A model generated the notes under the pieces. The model did no database searches and had not been told where the DNA came from. It was given only the letters and a program-made list of their open reading frames with translations. DNA of 64,000 nucleotides from contig JAKSIB010000006.1 of NCBI GenBank assembly GCA_024399065.1, positions 62,001 through 126,000 on the forward strand. The letters run 5' to 3'. Position numbers and translations under genes: made by a program. Positions 1 to 8,237 of the stretch are shown piece after piece (position 1 is the stretch's first letter; every line of letters starts with the position of its first letter). This DNA is from Fibrobacter sp. GTDB lineage: Bacteria; Fibrobacterota; Fibrobacteria; Fibrobacterales; Fibrobacteraceae.

Positions 1-818
1 AAGTGGACGATCACGGGCGAGTGATCTGATGGGTAGCGCGTTCTCTCGCCGTCGTTGTACGTTGCATTTAGAATTTCATAGTGATTGATTTTGATTTGCG
101 GTGCTACTAAAATATGATCAAAAGTCCATTCACTGGGACGTTCTGGGCTAAAGTAGTTGTAGCTTCCTTTTGAAGCGGCGACTTTTTTTGCAATGTTTTT
201 CGCATCGTTCATTTTGATGCATGTTCCCAAATTTTGGTAGGATTCTGAACCAGCAACGAAGTTTAGGTCCCCGGCGAAAATGAATGGAGCGTCTCCTGCG
301 ATGGAGAGAATTTTTTTGTTCATCAACTTGGCGCTTTCGCTCTGGGCTTCCTTTCCATGGTAGTCAAAATGCACGTTGAATATGTACAGTGAATCTTGAT
401 TGAATTTCAGCTTTGCCCAAGTGCAGTAGCGGGCGTGCTTCGAATCCCAGCTTTTACTTTTCTTTTCGGGAGTCTTGGATAAATAGAATCTGCCGATGTC
501 GGCGACTTCGAATATTCCCTTGCGCACGACGATGGGGTTGTATTCCATGGAGTCAGAAAGGATGATGTCGTAATCGGGAAGAAGTTCCATCAACTGCTTT
601 AAACGGTAGGGGCTGCCTTCCTGAAGGCCCACGATATCAAAGTTATTAGCCTTGATGACATCGGCAATGGGACCTTTTCGTTTTTCCCAGGCGTCACCTT
701 TTTCAACGTCTTTAGGGTCTTCCCAGCGGATGTTCCAGGTGGCGTAACGCAGTTCCTCTCCGTAGGAAAGTGTTGCCCACGAAAGTAGAACAAGGATGGT
801 TGTCAGGATTTGTTTCAT
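1..818 (-). CDS. Secreted endonuclease/exonuclease/phosphatase-fold protein, 3' end cut by window
   Basis: Translating the minus strand from ATG 818 gives a hydrophobic N-terminus resembling a signal peptide (MKQILTTILVLLSWATLSYG), then the DNase I-like signatures: RYATWNIRW, IVGLQEG (metal-binding Glu), HFDYHGKE, FAGDLNF and, just before the edge, SDHSPVIV. All core motifs of the endonuclease/exonuclease/phosphatase fold are present and only the last few residues are missing. The start overlaps the stop of the upstream glycosyltransferase by 4 bases (ATGA), so the two are translationally coupled at the end of the glycan operon. The substrate is unknown: family members cut nucleic acids, phosphoinositides or sphingomyelin. 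Export suggests a periplasmic or extracellular substrate. Confidence 0.85.
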   Translation of the reverse strand, partial: MKQILTTILVLLSWATLSYGEELRYATWNIRWEDPKDVEKGDAWEKRKGPIADVIKANNFDIVGLQEGSPYRLKQLMELLPDYDIILSDSMEYNPIVVRKGIFEVADIGRFYLSKTPEKKSKSWDSKHARYCTWAKLKFNQDSLYIFNVHFDYHGKEAQSESAKLMNKKILSIAGDAPFIFAGDLNFVAGSESYQNLGTCIKMNDAKNIAKKVAASKGSYNYFSPERPSEWTFDHILVAPQIKINHYEILNATYNDGERTRYPSDHSPVIVH

Positions 819-1783
819 TTGTGGATGAATAATCCGCAGGCTTTGTCGATGACTCGATAAGCGAAACCGAGTCGCTTGTACATGAATGTGATGGCTCTGT
901 ACAATGCTGTTCTTTGAATTTTCACAGAAGTCAGGTCTGCGTTCACGTCTTGCACGGAACTGAAGGCCACCTTAGGGTTGGCCATGATGATGTCCAGTGC
1001 TTTGTGTGAATCGTTGAGGATTGTTTTTTGAACTTCCTTGTTGGCCAAGTCAAAGCAGGTCAGACCGAAACTTGCGTAGTAATGCATAATCTTGGCGTTG
1101 TGCAAGTACTTAAGGAAGGATGATCTACGGGTTGCCTGGCAGTTCCATGTACCATCGATTTCCTTGACGATTCCGTTTAGACGGACGTTGACTTCATTCA
1201 GCGCAGTCTGGTCATACACGACAGAATACTTTTCCAGAGTTTCTTTCCAGAGCTTATGCCATTCGTCAAAGAACTTTTGGGCATTGTCGGATTTCTTTAC
1301 CCAAATAACGCCGCTGTTGAAATGCAAGTCTTGGTATCCGGAACTCCAGCCAAGCGGCTTTGCTCGCAGGTCATAGAAGTTCTTGTAGCTATTTTCGGAA
1401 ATTCTCTGATGACGGTCAAGTACCATGCCTATGGAAATGTTGCCGTTTGCGTCGCCGCTGAAATCGGGTTTCAACTCGTCGCAAATTAATGTGTCTCCAT
1501 CGATGAAGAGAAAATCCTCATCGATGTAGTTGTACATGGTGGTTTTCAAGAAACGAGAACGGTCTCGGTTGTTGTATTCTTCTGGGACCTTGATTTCTCG
1601 GATTTCTACGCCGAGGTTTTCATGGAAAGACCTTTTGCCCGTGAACGTTGCTATGGTTCCCTGGTCAACAATGATAACAACCTTGGCGTCATTATTGTAC
1701 TTCAATAGGCTTTTAGCACTTATCATGGTTTGTTCATAATAAGTGTCTTTTTCGTTACTGACAAGAACATAGACGAAAGTCAT
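815..1783 (-). CDS. GT8-like glycosyltransferase
   Basis: The protein starts with a Rossmann-like strand (MTFVYVLVSNEKDTYYEQ) and carries FLFIDGDTLICDEL, whose DxD binds the metal and nucleotide sugar in GT-A enzymes of the GT8 type. An AKPLGW/FNSGVIWV stretch further on also fits GT8. Two starts are possible. ATG 1798 has no visible ribosome site, while ATG 1783 is preceded by AAAGAG at good spacing, so I chose 1783. It lies directly behind the GT2 gene and overlaps the next gene by 4 bases. It is likely to add one sugar to the surface glycan made by this cluster. Donor and acceptor cannot be read from the sequence. Confidence 0.8.
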   Translation of the reverse strand: MTFVYVLVSNEKDTYYEQTMISAKSLLKYNNDAKVVIIVDQGTIATFTGKRSFHENLGVEIREIKVPEEYNNRDRSRFLKTTMYNYIDEDFLFIDGDTLICDELKPDFSGDANGNISIGMVLDRHQRISENSYKNFYDLRAKPLGWSSGYQDLHFNSGVIWVKKSDNAQKFFDEWHKLWKETLEKYSVVYDQTALNEVNVRLNGIVKEIDGTWNCQATRRSSFLKYLHNAKIMHYYASFGLTCFDLANKEVQKTILNDSHKALDIIMANPKVAFSSVQDVNADLTSVKIQRTALYRAITFMYKRLGFAYRVIDKACGLFIHK

Positions 1784-1803
1784 GGGGAACTCTTTCATGA
1801 AAA

Positions 1804-2808
1804 TTATTTGCTGATTTTTAAAAGTCTCTTCAAGAACTTTACCTTGTGTCTTGTGATTCTAAGATTGCCAAGGAATATGGAGAGATCTTTTAAACTCTTG
1901 CTCTGCTTAAAGTAGAGGAATGAACTTCGCACGTGACGATATTGCTGATCGGTGAAATCTGGATAAACGCCGTAGCTGTTTGCGAAATTTTCCTGTTCCA
2001 ATAGAGATAAGATGTCTCTGCGGGACATGTTCTTTTTGAAAGTCTTGGAGGTCCAGCTGTCGTTGGATATGGACTTGCGATGGTCTGCGGCAACTAATGA
2101 GGAACAGCGAATCTTTCCATTGCAGAAACAAAGTAAAGACGTGAGTACGTCGCCATTGGTGTAATCCATGGCAAAATACTTTTGCTCAAGATCTGCAGGC
2201 ATTTTTTGAATAATGTTCCTGTACATGCGAGTGCAGGTTTGGCCGAACATAATGCCTTTCTCAAAATCTTGAAGTGTGTAGTCCCTATCTTCCATGCTGG
2301 TGTAAGTGTTGAACCACTTTCTCCATATGGGATTGTCCTGGGCCATCGGGACTCCGTTGTCGTCTACAATGCGTACGTTGTGGCCAATGGCGAAGTAGTC
2401 GTCATGACTTTCAAGGAAGTTGGCCTGCATTTGCAGCTTGTTCGGATTTGTCCAGTAGTCATCGCCTTCGCATTCGGCAATGTACTTGCCTTTGAGGGGC
2501 GCGTTAGCGGCGCGAGTGAGAGAGCCGTCGTGCTTGGACCACTGATTTTCAGTCTGGTAAACCGGCTTTACAATGAGTGGGTATTTCTTTTCGTACTCGC
2601 GGAGGATTTCTGCGGTTCTATCCTTGGAGGCGTCGTCGTGGACGATGACCTCGAAAGGAAAATCAGTTTCCTGAATGAGGAAACCATCTAAAGTCTGGGC
2701 AATGTATTTTTCCTGATTGAATGCCAGGCATTTAACCGATACCAAGGGATGTTCGGTATCTAAGCTTTTCCACTTTGCAGTGATTTCTTCTTGAGTTTTG
2801 TTTAGCAT
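1804..2808 (-). CDS. GT2 family glycosyltransferase
   Basis: The N-terminal GT-A domain shows HPLVSVKCLAFNQEKYI, then EVIVHDDASKDRTAEIL (nucleotide-binding Asp residues) and YIAECEGDDYWTNPNKL, where EGDDYW is the GT2 metal-binding DxD region. At about 334 residues it is a single-domain cytoplasmic enzyme with no membrane segments. A basic C-terminus (KFLKRLLKISK) could touch the inner membrane. It lies between an aminotransferase and the GT8-like gene in the minus-strand glycan operon, with gaps of about 20 and 5-20 bases. It probably extends an oligosaccharide on a lipid carrier; the specificity is unknown. Confidence 0.85.
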   Translation of the reverse strand: MLNKTQEEITAKWKSLDTEHPLVSVKCLAFNQEKYIAQTLDGFLIQETDFPFEVIVHDDASKDRTAEILREYEKKYPLIVKPVYQTENQWSKHDGSLTRAANAPLKGKYIAECEGDDYWTNPNKLQMQANFLESHDDYFAIGHNVRIVDDNGVPMAQDNPIWRKWFNTYTSMEDRDYTLQDFEKGIMFGQTCTRMYRNIIQKMPADLEQKYFAMDYTNGDVLTSLLCFCNGKIRCSSLVAADHRKSISNDSWTSKTFKKNMSRRDILSLLEQENFANSYGVYPDFTDQQYRHVRSSFLYFKQSKSLKDLSIFLGNLRITRHKVKFLKRLLKISK

Positions 2809-2825
2809 GGCATTCAGGAGGATTG

Positions 2826-3989
2826 TTATTTAATCAAGGTGTTGACCTTTTCCAGTCTATTCAATGCAGTGTATAAGGTTTCGTCCTTCTTTGCAAAGTG
2901 CAGACGGATCAGGTGGCGCACATCTTCCTTGAAGAAGCAGGATGCAGGTACTGCGCCCACGCCGATTTTTTCTGCCAGGTCTACGCAGAAGTCAACGTCG
3001 CTCTTGTAACCGAATTTGCTGATGTCTGCAAGAACAAAGTAAGCGCCCTGGGGGTCGGTAAACTGGATGTCCAGATCCTTGAGACCTTGGGTGAAGATGT
3101 TCTTCATGTGGGTGTAGTGCTGCTGGAGCCCGATGTAGTAATCGTCACCGAAGTTGAGGCCAACCACAGTTGCTTCCATGAGGGGAGCTGCGGCGCCTAC
3201 GGTCAGGAAGTCGTGGACTTTCTTGACGCGGTCGATGATGCGTTCGCTGGAAATCACGTAGCCCAAGCGCCAGCCTGTGATGGAGAAAGTCTTGGAGAGG
3301 GAAGAGCAAACCAGGGTGCGTTCTTCCATGCCCTTCAGGGTGGAAATGTGCTTGTGTACGTGGGGGGCGTAAATGATGTGTTCGTAGACTTCGTCGGTGA
3401 TGACGTAGATGTCGTACTTGATGGCCAGATCTGCAATAATCTGCAGTTCCTGTTCTGTGAAAACCTTGCCGCTGGGGTTGGAAGGGTTGCACACCAGCAA
3501 TGCCTTTACGCCTTCGGTGCTGATTGCCTTTTCCAGTTGGTCCACGTCGAAATTGAATTCCGGCGGATTTAGGGGAACATAGATGGGTTCCGTGCCGCAA
3601 AGGATGGTGTCGGCGATATAGTTTTCAAAGAAGGGGGAGAACAGAACCACCTTGTCTCCGGGATTCGTTACGGCCATCATGGCGGCCACCATAGCTTCGG
3701 TACTGCCGCAGGTAACCACCACGTTCTTCATGGGATCGATGTTCTGACCGGTGAAATGGCTCTGCTTTCGTGCCAAGGCTTCGCGGAAGTTGGGGGCACC
3801 CCAAGTGACTGCGTACTGGTGGGGACCTTCGTCAGCGACAGTTTTCAGGCGATCAGTGATTTCCTTGGGAGGATCGAAATCTGGAAAACCCTGGGAAAGA
3901 TTGATGGCGCCGCAGTCCAAGGAAATGCGGGTCATTTGACGAATCATGGAATCGCTAAATCGAGAGGTTCTAGTACTTAAGTCTTTCAT
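2826..3989 (-). CDS. Class I/II pyridoxal-phosphate aminotransferase
   Basis: A 387-residue fold-type I aminotransferase. Visible motifs: INLSQGFPDFDPP at the N-terminus, NPSNPSGKVF, ITDEVYEHIIY (cofactor-binding Asp and Tyr) and SSLSKTFSITGWRLGY, whose SLSK lysine forms the Schiff base. LIRLHFAKK near the end gives the carboxylate-binding Arg. The closest general group is AspC/methionine or kynurenine-type aminotransferases. It sits between LicD and GT2 genes, so it may feed an amino-acid or amino-sugar step of the glycan, but a housekeeping amino-acid role is equally possible. Confidence 0.85.
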   Translation of the reverse strand: MKDLSTRTSRFSDSMIRQMTRISLDCGAINLSQGFPDFDPPKEITDRLKTVADEGPHQYAVTWGAPNFREALARKQSHFTGQNIDPMKNVVVTCGSTEAMVAAMMAVTNPGDKVVLFSPFFENYIADTILCGTEPIYVPLNPPEFNFDVDQLEKAISTEGVKALLVCNPSNPSGKVFTEQELQIIADLAIKYDIYVITDEVYEHIIYAPHVHKHISTLKGMEERTLVCSSLSKTFSITGWRLGYVISSERIIDRVKKVHDFLTVGAAAPLMEATVVGLNFGDDYYIGLQQHYTHMKNIFTQGLKDLDIQFTDPQGAYFVLADISKFGYKSDVDFCVDLAEKIGVGAVPASCFFKEDVRHLIRLHFAKKDETLYTALNRLEKVNTLIK

Positions 3990-4029
3990 AATCTTGATGC
4001 TGTTTTCTGTTCGAAAAATTTTCCGTTAA

Positions 4030-4953
4030 TTACATTTCTAATCCGAATTTTTCCTTGTACAATTCCTTGTAGGGAATTTCCGGGTAGAATACCAAATCAT
4101 GCCAGTTGCCTCGCTTTTCTACGGGCGGGAATTCCATGTAGTTGCCGTAGTAGATTGTCATCAAGTCGTGATAACCTGCGGGAACGCGGATGGAGATGGA
4201 CTCAAAAGGAATGTCCTTGTAAGAGTCAAAAATACTCTTCGGGAAAATATTCTTGGAAGGCGCGAATATGGTGGTCACAATGGTAGACCAGTAACCGGTA
4301 TCCATATGGTTGTCGGCGGTGGCTTCCTTGTTGATTTCGTTCCATACGTCGATGGGCTTCATGTTCGGATCAAGGAAGTCCTTGATCTTCTGCAGGTCAT
4401 TCTCGCTTTTCTGCGGATAATCCTTGCGCATGTAAGCTGAATTCTTCAAAATCAAGTTCTTGATCTTGTCCATGCGGGGCGCAATGTCTTCCATGGTGGC
4501 GTTGTCCAGAGGGAAAATGTCGATGTAGATGCCCTGATTGAACTTCGCGTGAGTAAAAGGTTTTACCACAACGGATGTGTTGGAATTGCGCAAACGCATA
4601 AAGGAGTATCCGTATTCCGGGTCCGTAACGGTGGACTGCAGGAAGTAGGGATCCTTGAATTCGCTAGCCAACTGATGCAACTTCTCGTAGTCTTCACGAG
4701 GCATGCAAATATCCAGATCGTCGTCCCAGGGGATGAAACCCTTGTGACGGACGCCGCCTAGGGTGGTTCCGCCATCGGTAAAGTAACGAAGGTTGTACTT
4801 GTTAAGGACTCTGGTTACTTCGCGGTACAGGTCCATTTCGATGGCCCATACTTTTTTCATTTCGGCAGAGACCAAATACTCATCGCGGACTTCCTCGTTC
4901 CAGAAATTTTCCGGGAGCCAACCTTCCTGCTTGATTCTTTCGATTTCGGTCAT
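4030..4953 (-). CDS. LicD family phosphotransferase
   Basis: The LicD/fukutin signature is clear at about residues 53-95: LRYFTDGGTTLGGVRHKG then IPWDDDLDICMPREDY. These are the nucleotidyltransferase-type metal-binding Asp residues (WDDDLD). LicD proteins move a phospho-alcohol from a CDP-activated donor to a sugar: phosphocholine in Haemophilus and pneumococcus, ribitol phosphate in the related fukutin and FKRP. Three to four genes upstream are RpiB and an IspD/TarI-like cytidylyltransferase, which could supply a CDP-pentitol. I therefore infer phosphopolyol decoration of the surface glycan; choline or another group cannot be excluded. Confidence 0.88.
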   Translation of the reverse strand: MTEIERIKQEGWLPENFWNEEVRDEYLVSAEMKKVWAIEMDLYREVTRVLNKYNLRYFTDGGTTLGGVRHKGFIPWDDDLDICMPREDYEKLHQLASEFKDPYFLQSTVTDPEYGYSFMRLRNSNTSVVVKPFTHAKFNQGIYIDIFPLDNATMEDIAPRMDKIKNLILKNSAYMRKDYPQKSENDLQKIKDFLDPNMKPIDVWNEINKEATADNHMDTGYWSTIVTTIFAPSKNIFPKSIFDSYKDIPFESISIRVPAGYHDLMTIYYGNYMEFPPVEKRGNWHDLVFYPEIPYKELYKEKFGLEM

Positions 4954-5001
4954 TTTGAAAAACCTGCCTTGAAAATCCTGTTAATGGGTCGCGAATTACC
5001 T

Positions 5002-5814
5002 TTAGAACTTGTCTGCAACGAAGAGGCCGCCGGCCATGGGCTCGCTTTGTGTCCCATCATCGTGCATGGCTGTCGTGACGTAGAGCTTTTCGCCAACGAT
5101 GCACACGGAGGTGACGTTAAGGACGGGCATTTGCAACTCGCCGATTTTTTCGCCGTCCTGGTTGTACTTCTCTACGCGGGAACCGCCCCAGATGGCGATG
5201 TAAAGATTTCCCTGGTCGTCAATGTCCATTCCATCGGGATTGCCCTTGCCTTCGATAGATACGATGTACTTGTCAAAGGTGGCGTCGCCCTTTTCGTTGT
5301 AGATGTATCGGCCTACTTTACGGGTTGGGGTGTCGATGAAGAACATGTAGTTCTTGTAGAACCCGATACCGTTGGAAATGCTTGTGCCGTTGACAAGAAC
5401 CTTGGCAGAGTTTCCATCGTGGCTGAACAAGGCGCACTGTTTTTCCTTAAAACACTTGTAGCCGGTAGTTCCCAAAAGCAGTCTACCCTTGGGATCTTTC
5501 TTGCCGTCGTTGTAGCGAATCTGCGGATCGCTGATCAAGTGGTAGAGGAAAGTTTCTTCGCCCGTAGAAATGCACAGACGGAAAACGCCTTCGTAGGCTG
5601 CGTAGATGATGTGGTCTTTGTCTTCAAAGACGGCGAATCCTACCTGGCCTCGGGTCTTGAATGTCTTTACATATTGCTCGTCAGGGTCGATGAGAAATAT
5701 GCGTTCCTGTTCAATGGAAACGCACAAAACCGAATTCAGTTCCTTGCTAAAGGCGGGGCCTTCCAGCAAAGTAGACTGCGCATAGAAAACGAGTTTGGGG
5801 GTATTGGAACTCAC
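5002..5814 (-). CDS. SMP-30/gluconolactonase-like beta-propeller
   Basis: The 270-residue protein carries the metal-site residues of the SMP-30/lactonase family: LLEGPAF (Glu near residue 18), RYNDGKKDPKGRLLLGT (Asn-Asp), SNGIGF (Asn) and NPDGMDIDDQGNLYIAIW (Asp). The repeating blade pattern fits a six-bladed propeller. Members hydrolyse sugar lactones or related esters. The start is a GTG at 5814; no in-frame ATG occurs upstream before the RpiB gene. It lies between rpiB and licD in one operon, so a role in modifying a sugar-acid or pentose intermediate of the glycan precursor is plausible but not shown. Confidence 0.75.
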   Translation of the reverse strand: MSSNTPKLVFYAQSTLLEGPAFSKELNSVLCVSIEQERIFLIDPDEQYVKTFKTRGQVGFAVFEDKDHIIYAAYEGVFRLCISTGEETFLYHLISDPQIRYNDGKKDPKGRLLLGTTGYKCFKEKQCALFSHDGNSAKVLVNGTSISNGIGFYKNYMFFIDTPTRKVGRYIYNEKGDATFDKYIVSIEGKGNPDGMDIDDQGNLYIAIWGGSRVEKYNQDGEKIGELQMPVLNVTSVCIVGEKLYVTTAMHDDGTQSEPMAGGLFVADKF

Positions 5815-5843
5815 CGCGGCAACCTGGGCTTTTGAAGTGTAGA

Positions 5844-6278
5844 CTAGTCTTCGAACATGTCGATGCGAACCTTGTGCTTGCCGCCCATGAAGTCGGCTGC
5901 CAGGTAGGCGTCGGTAATTTGTTTGCAGAGTTCGAAGCTAATGATGCGAGCGCCCATGCAAAGTACGTTGGCGTCGTTATGGAGTCTGGTGAATTCTGCG
6001 GACTTGGTGTCGCCACAGACGGCTGCGCGGATGCCTTTCTGCTTGTTGGCCATCATGCTCATGCCGATGCCGGTGCCGCAAATAAGGATGCCTGTATCGA
6101 CGCGGCCGCTGGTCACTTCTTCACAAACCTTCTTTGCATAGATGGGGTAGTCTACAGAATCGGTGGTGTCGGTGCCCACATTGACAACTTCGTAACCCTT
6201 GGATTCCAGGTACTGGATGAGGGGCTGCTTGTATTCTACGCCTGCGTGGTCTGCGCCAATGGCAATCTTCTTGATCAT
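5844..6278 (-). CDS. rpiB: RpiB/LacAB family sugar-phosphate isomerase
   Basis: At 144 residues this is full length for RpiB. Motifs: IAIGADHAGVEYK at the start, VDYPIYAKKV, and GILICGTGIGMSMMANK, which holds the catalytic Cys and the anion-binding glycines; then GIRAAVCGD and NVLCMGARI. RpiB interconverts ribose 5-phosphate and ribulose 5-phosphate. Its place between a cytidylyltransferase and a LicD operon partner suggests supply of a pentulose phosphate for an activated pentitol. It may also be the cell's general ribose-phosphate isomerase. The related allose-, galactose- and other-specific isomerases cannot be excluded. Confidence 0.87.
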   Translation of the reverse strand: MIKKIAIGADHAGVEYKQPLIQYLESKGYEVVNVGTDTTDSVDYPIYAKKVCEEVTSGRVDTGILICGTGIGMSMMANKQKGIRAAVCGDTKSAEFTRLHNDANVLCMGARIISFELCKQITDAYLAADFMGGKHKVRIDMFED

Positions 6279-6318
6279 GGTTTGTCTCTCGAAAAAAATA
6301 GTTGCGGAACTTGCTTAA

Positions 6319-7035
6319 TTAGGAGTTGAACAATTCTTCGTCACTGAACTTCATCAAGGACTTGCAAAGAGGAATATCTTCCTTGCGGGTGATCTTGATG
6401 TTGTTTGTAAAGCCCTTGGAGAAATAGATACGTTCCCCGTAGTAGGTGCAGACCAGGTCGGCATAGATGAAGTCATGCTTGTCTTCGGCTTCGGCCTTTT
6501 CGTACACGGTGCGGATAAGCTTGTAGTTGTATGCTTGGGGCGTCTGTACTCGCATAATGGAGGATCGGTCCAGTTCTTTGATGCCGCTCTTGCCGTCTTC
6601 GGTGAAAAGCACGGTCTCGTGGCAGGGAATGGCCAGGGAGGCATTGCCCTTTTCGTGGGAGACGCGGAGCATTTCGTCGATAGCCTGCTGGGGCAGGATA
6701 GGACGTGCCGCGTCATGGATGACCACCTGGTCGCCGTCTTCCAGCTTGTCCTTCAAGAAGAAGATGCCGTTGCGGGAAGAGTCGTGGCCTGTGGCTCCGC
6801 CTTCTACAATCCACTGCACCTTGGGAATTTTGAATTCGTCCAGGATTTCCTTGAGGTGTTCAATCCAGTCCTTGATGCAGACAATAAGAATTGCGTCAAT
6901 GTTATCGTTCTGCTGGAACTTTTCCAACGTATGAACGATGACGGGCTTGTCTTTCAGGGAAAGAAACTGCTTGGGCATAGCGCCACCCATACGGGTGCCG
7001 GAACCGCCGGCCAAAATAATTGCTACGTGCTTCAT
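6319..7035 (-). CDS. IspD/TarI-like cytidylyltransferase
   Basis: The 238-residue protein opens with the nucleotide-binding signature IILAGGSGTRMGGAMPKQFL and continues with VIHDAARPIL and RVQTPQAYNY, all typical of the IspD/TarI group. Bacterial TarI makes CDP-ribitol from ribitol 5-phosphate and CTP, IspD makes CDP-methylerythritol, and human ISPD makes CDP-ribitol. With RpiB one gene downstream and LicD three genes downstream, I favour a TarI-type activity for the surface glycan over isoprenoid synthesis. The sequence alone does not settle this. Confidence 0.8.
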   Translation of the reverse strand: MKHVAIILAGGSGTRMGGAMPKQFLSLKDKPVIVHTLEKFQQNDNIDAILIVCIKDWIEHLKEILDEFKIPKVQWIVEGGATGHDSSRNGIFFLKDKLEDGDQVVIHDAARPILPQQAIDEMLRVSHEKGNASLAIPCHETVLFTEDGKSGIKELDRSSIMRVQTPQAYNYKLIRTVYEKAEAEDKHDFIYADLVCTYYGERIYFSKGFTNNIKITRKEDIPLCKSLMKFSDEELFNS

Positions 7036-7047
7036 TGAAAAATCCTA

Positions 7048-8106
7048 TTAGGCCACGTCGATAGCGACCAGTTCCTTCATGAATAGTTCCATGTACTTCT
7101 TGTCCCAGATGGTGACTCGGAGGAAACCTGCGGAGTCGCCCTTGCCACAGAAAATCAGGATGCCGCGGTTCTTCAATTCTTCGGTGATTTCTTCGGCAGT
7201 CTTGTGCTTGGGCGTAATGCAGATGAAGCAACCCTGGGTGGGGATGAAGGAGTAGTTGGTTTCCTTGAGGGCGTTGAGCAAGTAGGCCTTGCCACCTTCA
7301 AACTTTTCGGAAAGTTCCTTAACCACACGGTCGTAGTTTGCCATCATTTCTTCGGCAACGGCCAATGCTACAGCGTTTACGGTGTAATGGGGCTTGTAGT
7401 TGCGGATGTACTGGGCGTTCTGTTCCGTAGAAATAACAACACCGATACGAAGACCCGGCATAGAGAGCATCTTGGAGAAGGTGCGCAGGATAATCAGGTT
7501 GTCGTATTCCTTCAAAAGCTCAATGGAAGTTTCCTTGTGGAACAGGTAGTAGGCTTCGTCCACGATGACCATGGCGCTGTGTTCCCTAGCCTTGTCCAGA
7601 ACCTTGCGGATTTCAGTCTGGGTGTAGGCATTGCCGATGGGCATGTTGGGGTTCACGAGAGATACCAAACTGGTGTCGTCGTTAATTTCTGCCAGGAGCT
7701 TGTTAATGTCGAAGGTGTAATCTTTTTCGTAATGAACGAACTTGGTGTTCATCCCTTGCATATCGGCGTAAACTTTGTACATGCCGAATGTGGGGGTGAC
7801 GCAAAGCAGGTCCTTGCCCGGTTCGCCAAAAACTTTGATCACGTAACCCATAGCCACGACGCTACCGTCAGTGAGGGCGATATTTTCTGCCTTCAGGCCA
7901 ATTACCTTTGCATATTCCTCGGTAAGCTTGGATTCTTCGGGATAGATAGAAAGGTATTCAGGAGTCACCTTGCTCATGGCCTTGTCGAAGAGCCACTGGG
8001 GAATTCCATCAGGGTTCTCGTTCTGGTCTAGTCTTACGTACTTGCCGCGACCTTCAGGTTGGCCATAGCGGAAGAAATTCTTGATAATCGGATTAACGTA
8101 GTACAT
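7048..8106 (-). CDS. Histidinol-phosphate aminotransferase-like PLP enzyme
   Basis: A fold-type I aminotransferase of the HisC/CobD group: YVRLDQNENPDG at the N-terminus, VNPNMPIGNAY, VIVDEAYYLFHKE, and LRTFSKMLSMPGLRIG with the cofactor lysine in TFSK. I start it at ATG 8106, which has AGGAG five bases upstream, rather than at the longer reading from 8154. It heads the third glycan operon, with a TATATT box near 8150 on the minus strand as a possible -10. HisC relatives in polysaccharide loci can make aminated or decarboxylated phosphoalcohols, so it may provide an amino-alcohol for the neighbouring cytidylyltransferase; this is inference. Confidence 0.82.
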   Translation of the reverse strand: MYYVNPIIKNFFRYGQPEGRGKYVRLDQNENPDGIPQWLFDKAMSKVTPEYLSIYPEESKLTEEYAKVIGLKAENIALTDGSVVAMGYVIKVFGEPGKDLLCVTPTFGMYKVYADMQGMNTKFVHYEKDYTFDINKLLAEINDDTSLVSLVNPNMPIGNAYTQTEIRKVLDKAREHSAMVIVDEAYYLFHKETSIELLKEYDNLIILRTFSKMLSMPGLRIGVVISTEQNAQYIRNYKPHYTVNAVALAVAEEMMANYDRVVKELSEKFEGGKAYLLNALKETNYSFIPTQGCFICITPKHKTAEEITEELKNRGILIFCGKGDSAGFLRVTIWDKKYMELFMKELVAIDVA

Positions 8107-8175
8107 GGGGCTCCTGTTAAGCATCATTAGATGCGTATACAATTCACCTTCCAAATATAGTTTTTTACGGCAGGT

Positions 8176-8210
8176 GAAAAAGAAACGCCCCGGGAAAACA
8201 GGGGGCGTTT
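8176..8210 (-). terminator. Rho-independent terminator after the GT2 operon
   Basis: Read on the minus strand, AAACGCCCC pairs with GGGGCGTTT across a nine- to ten-base loop and is followed by CTTTTTC. It lies between the stop of the GT2 gene (8238) and the HisC-like gene start (8106). It divides the glycan cluster into two transcription units. Confidence 0.85.
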
Positions 8211-8237
8211 GATACCTTTAGCGCACTGGCTAAAACC

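Noticed and set aside
1092-2691. Plus-strand frames inside the glycan cluster
   Set aside because: They lie opposite convincing glycosyltransferase genes and show no motifs or ribosome sites.
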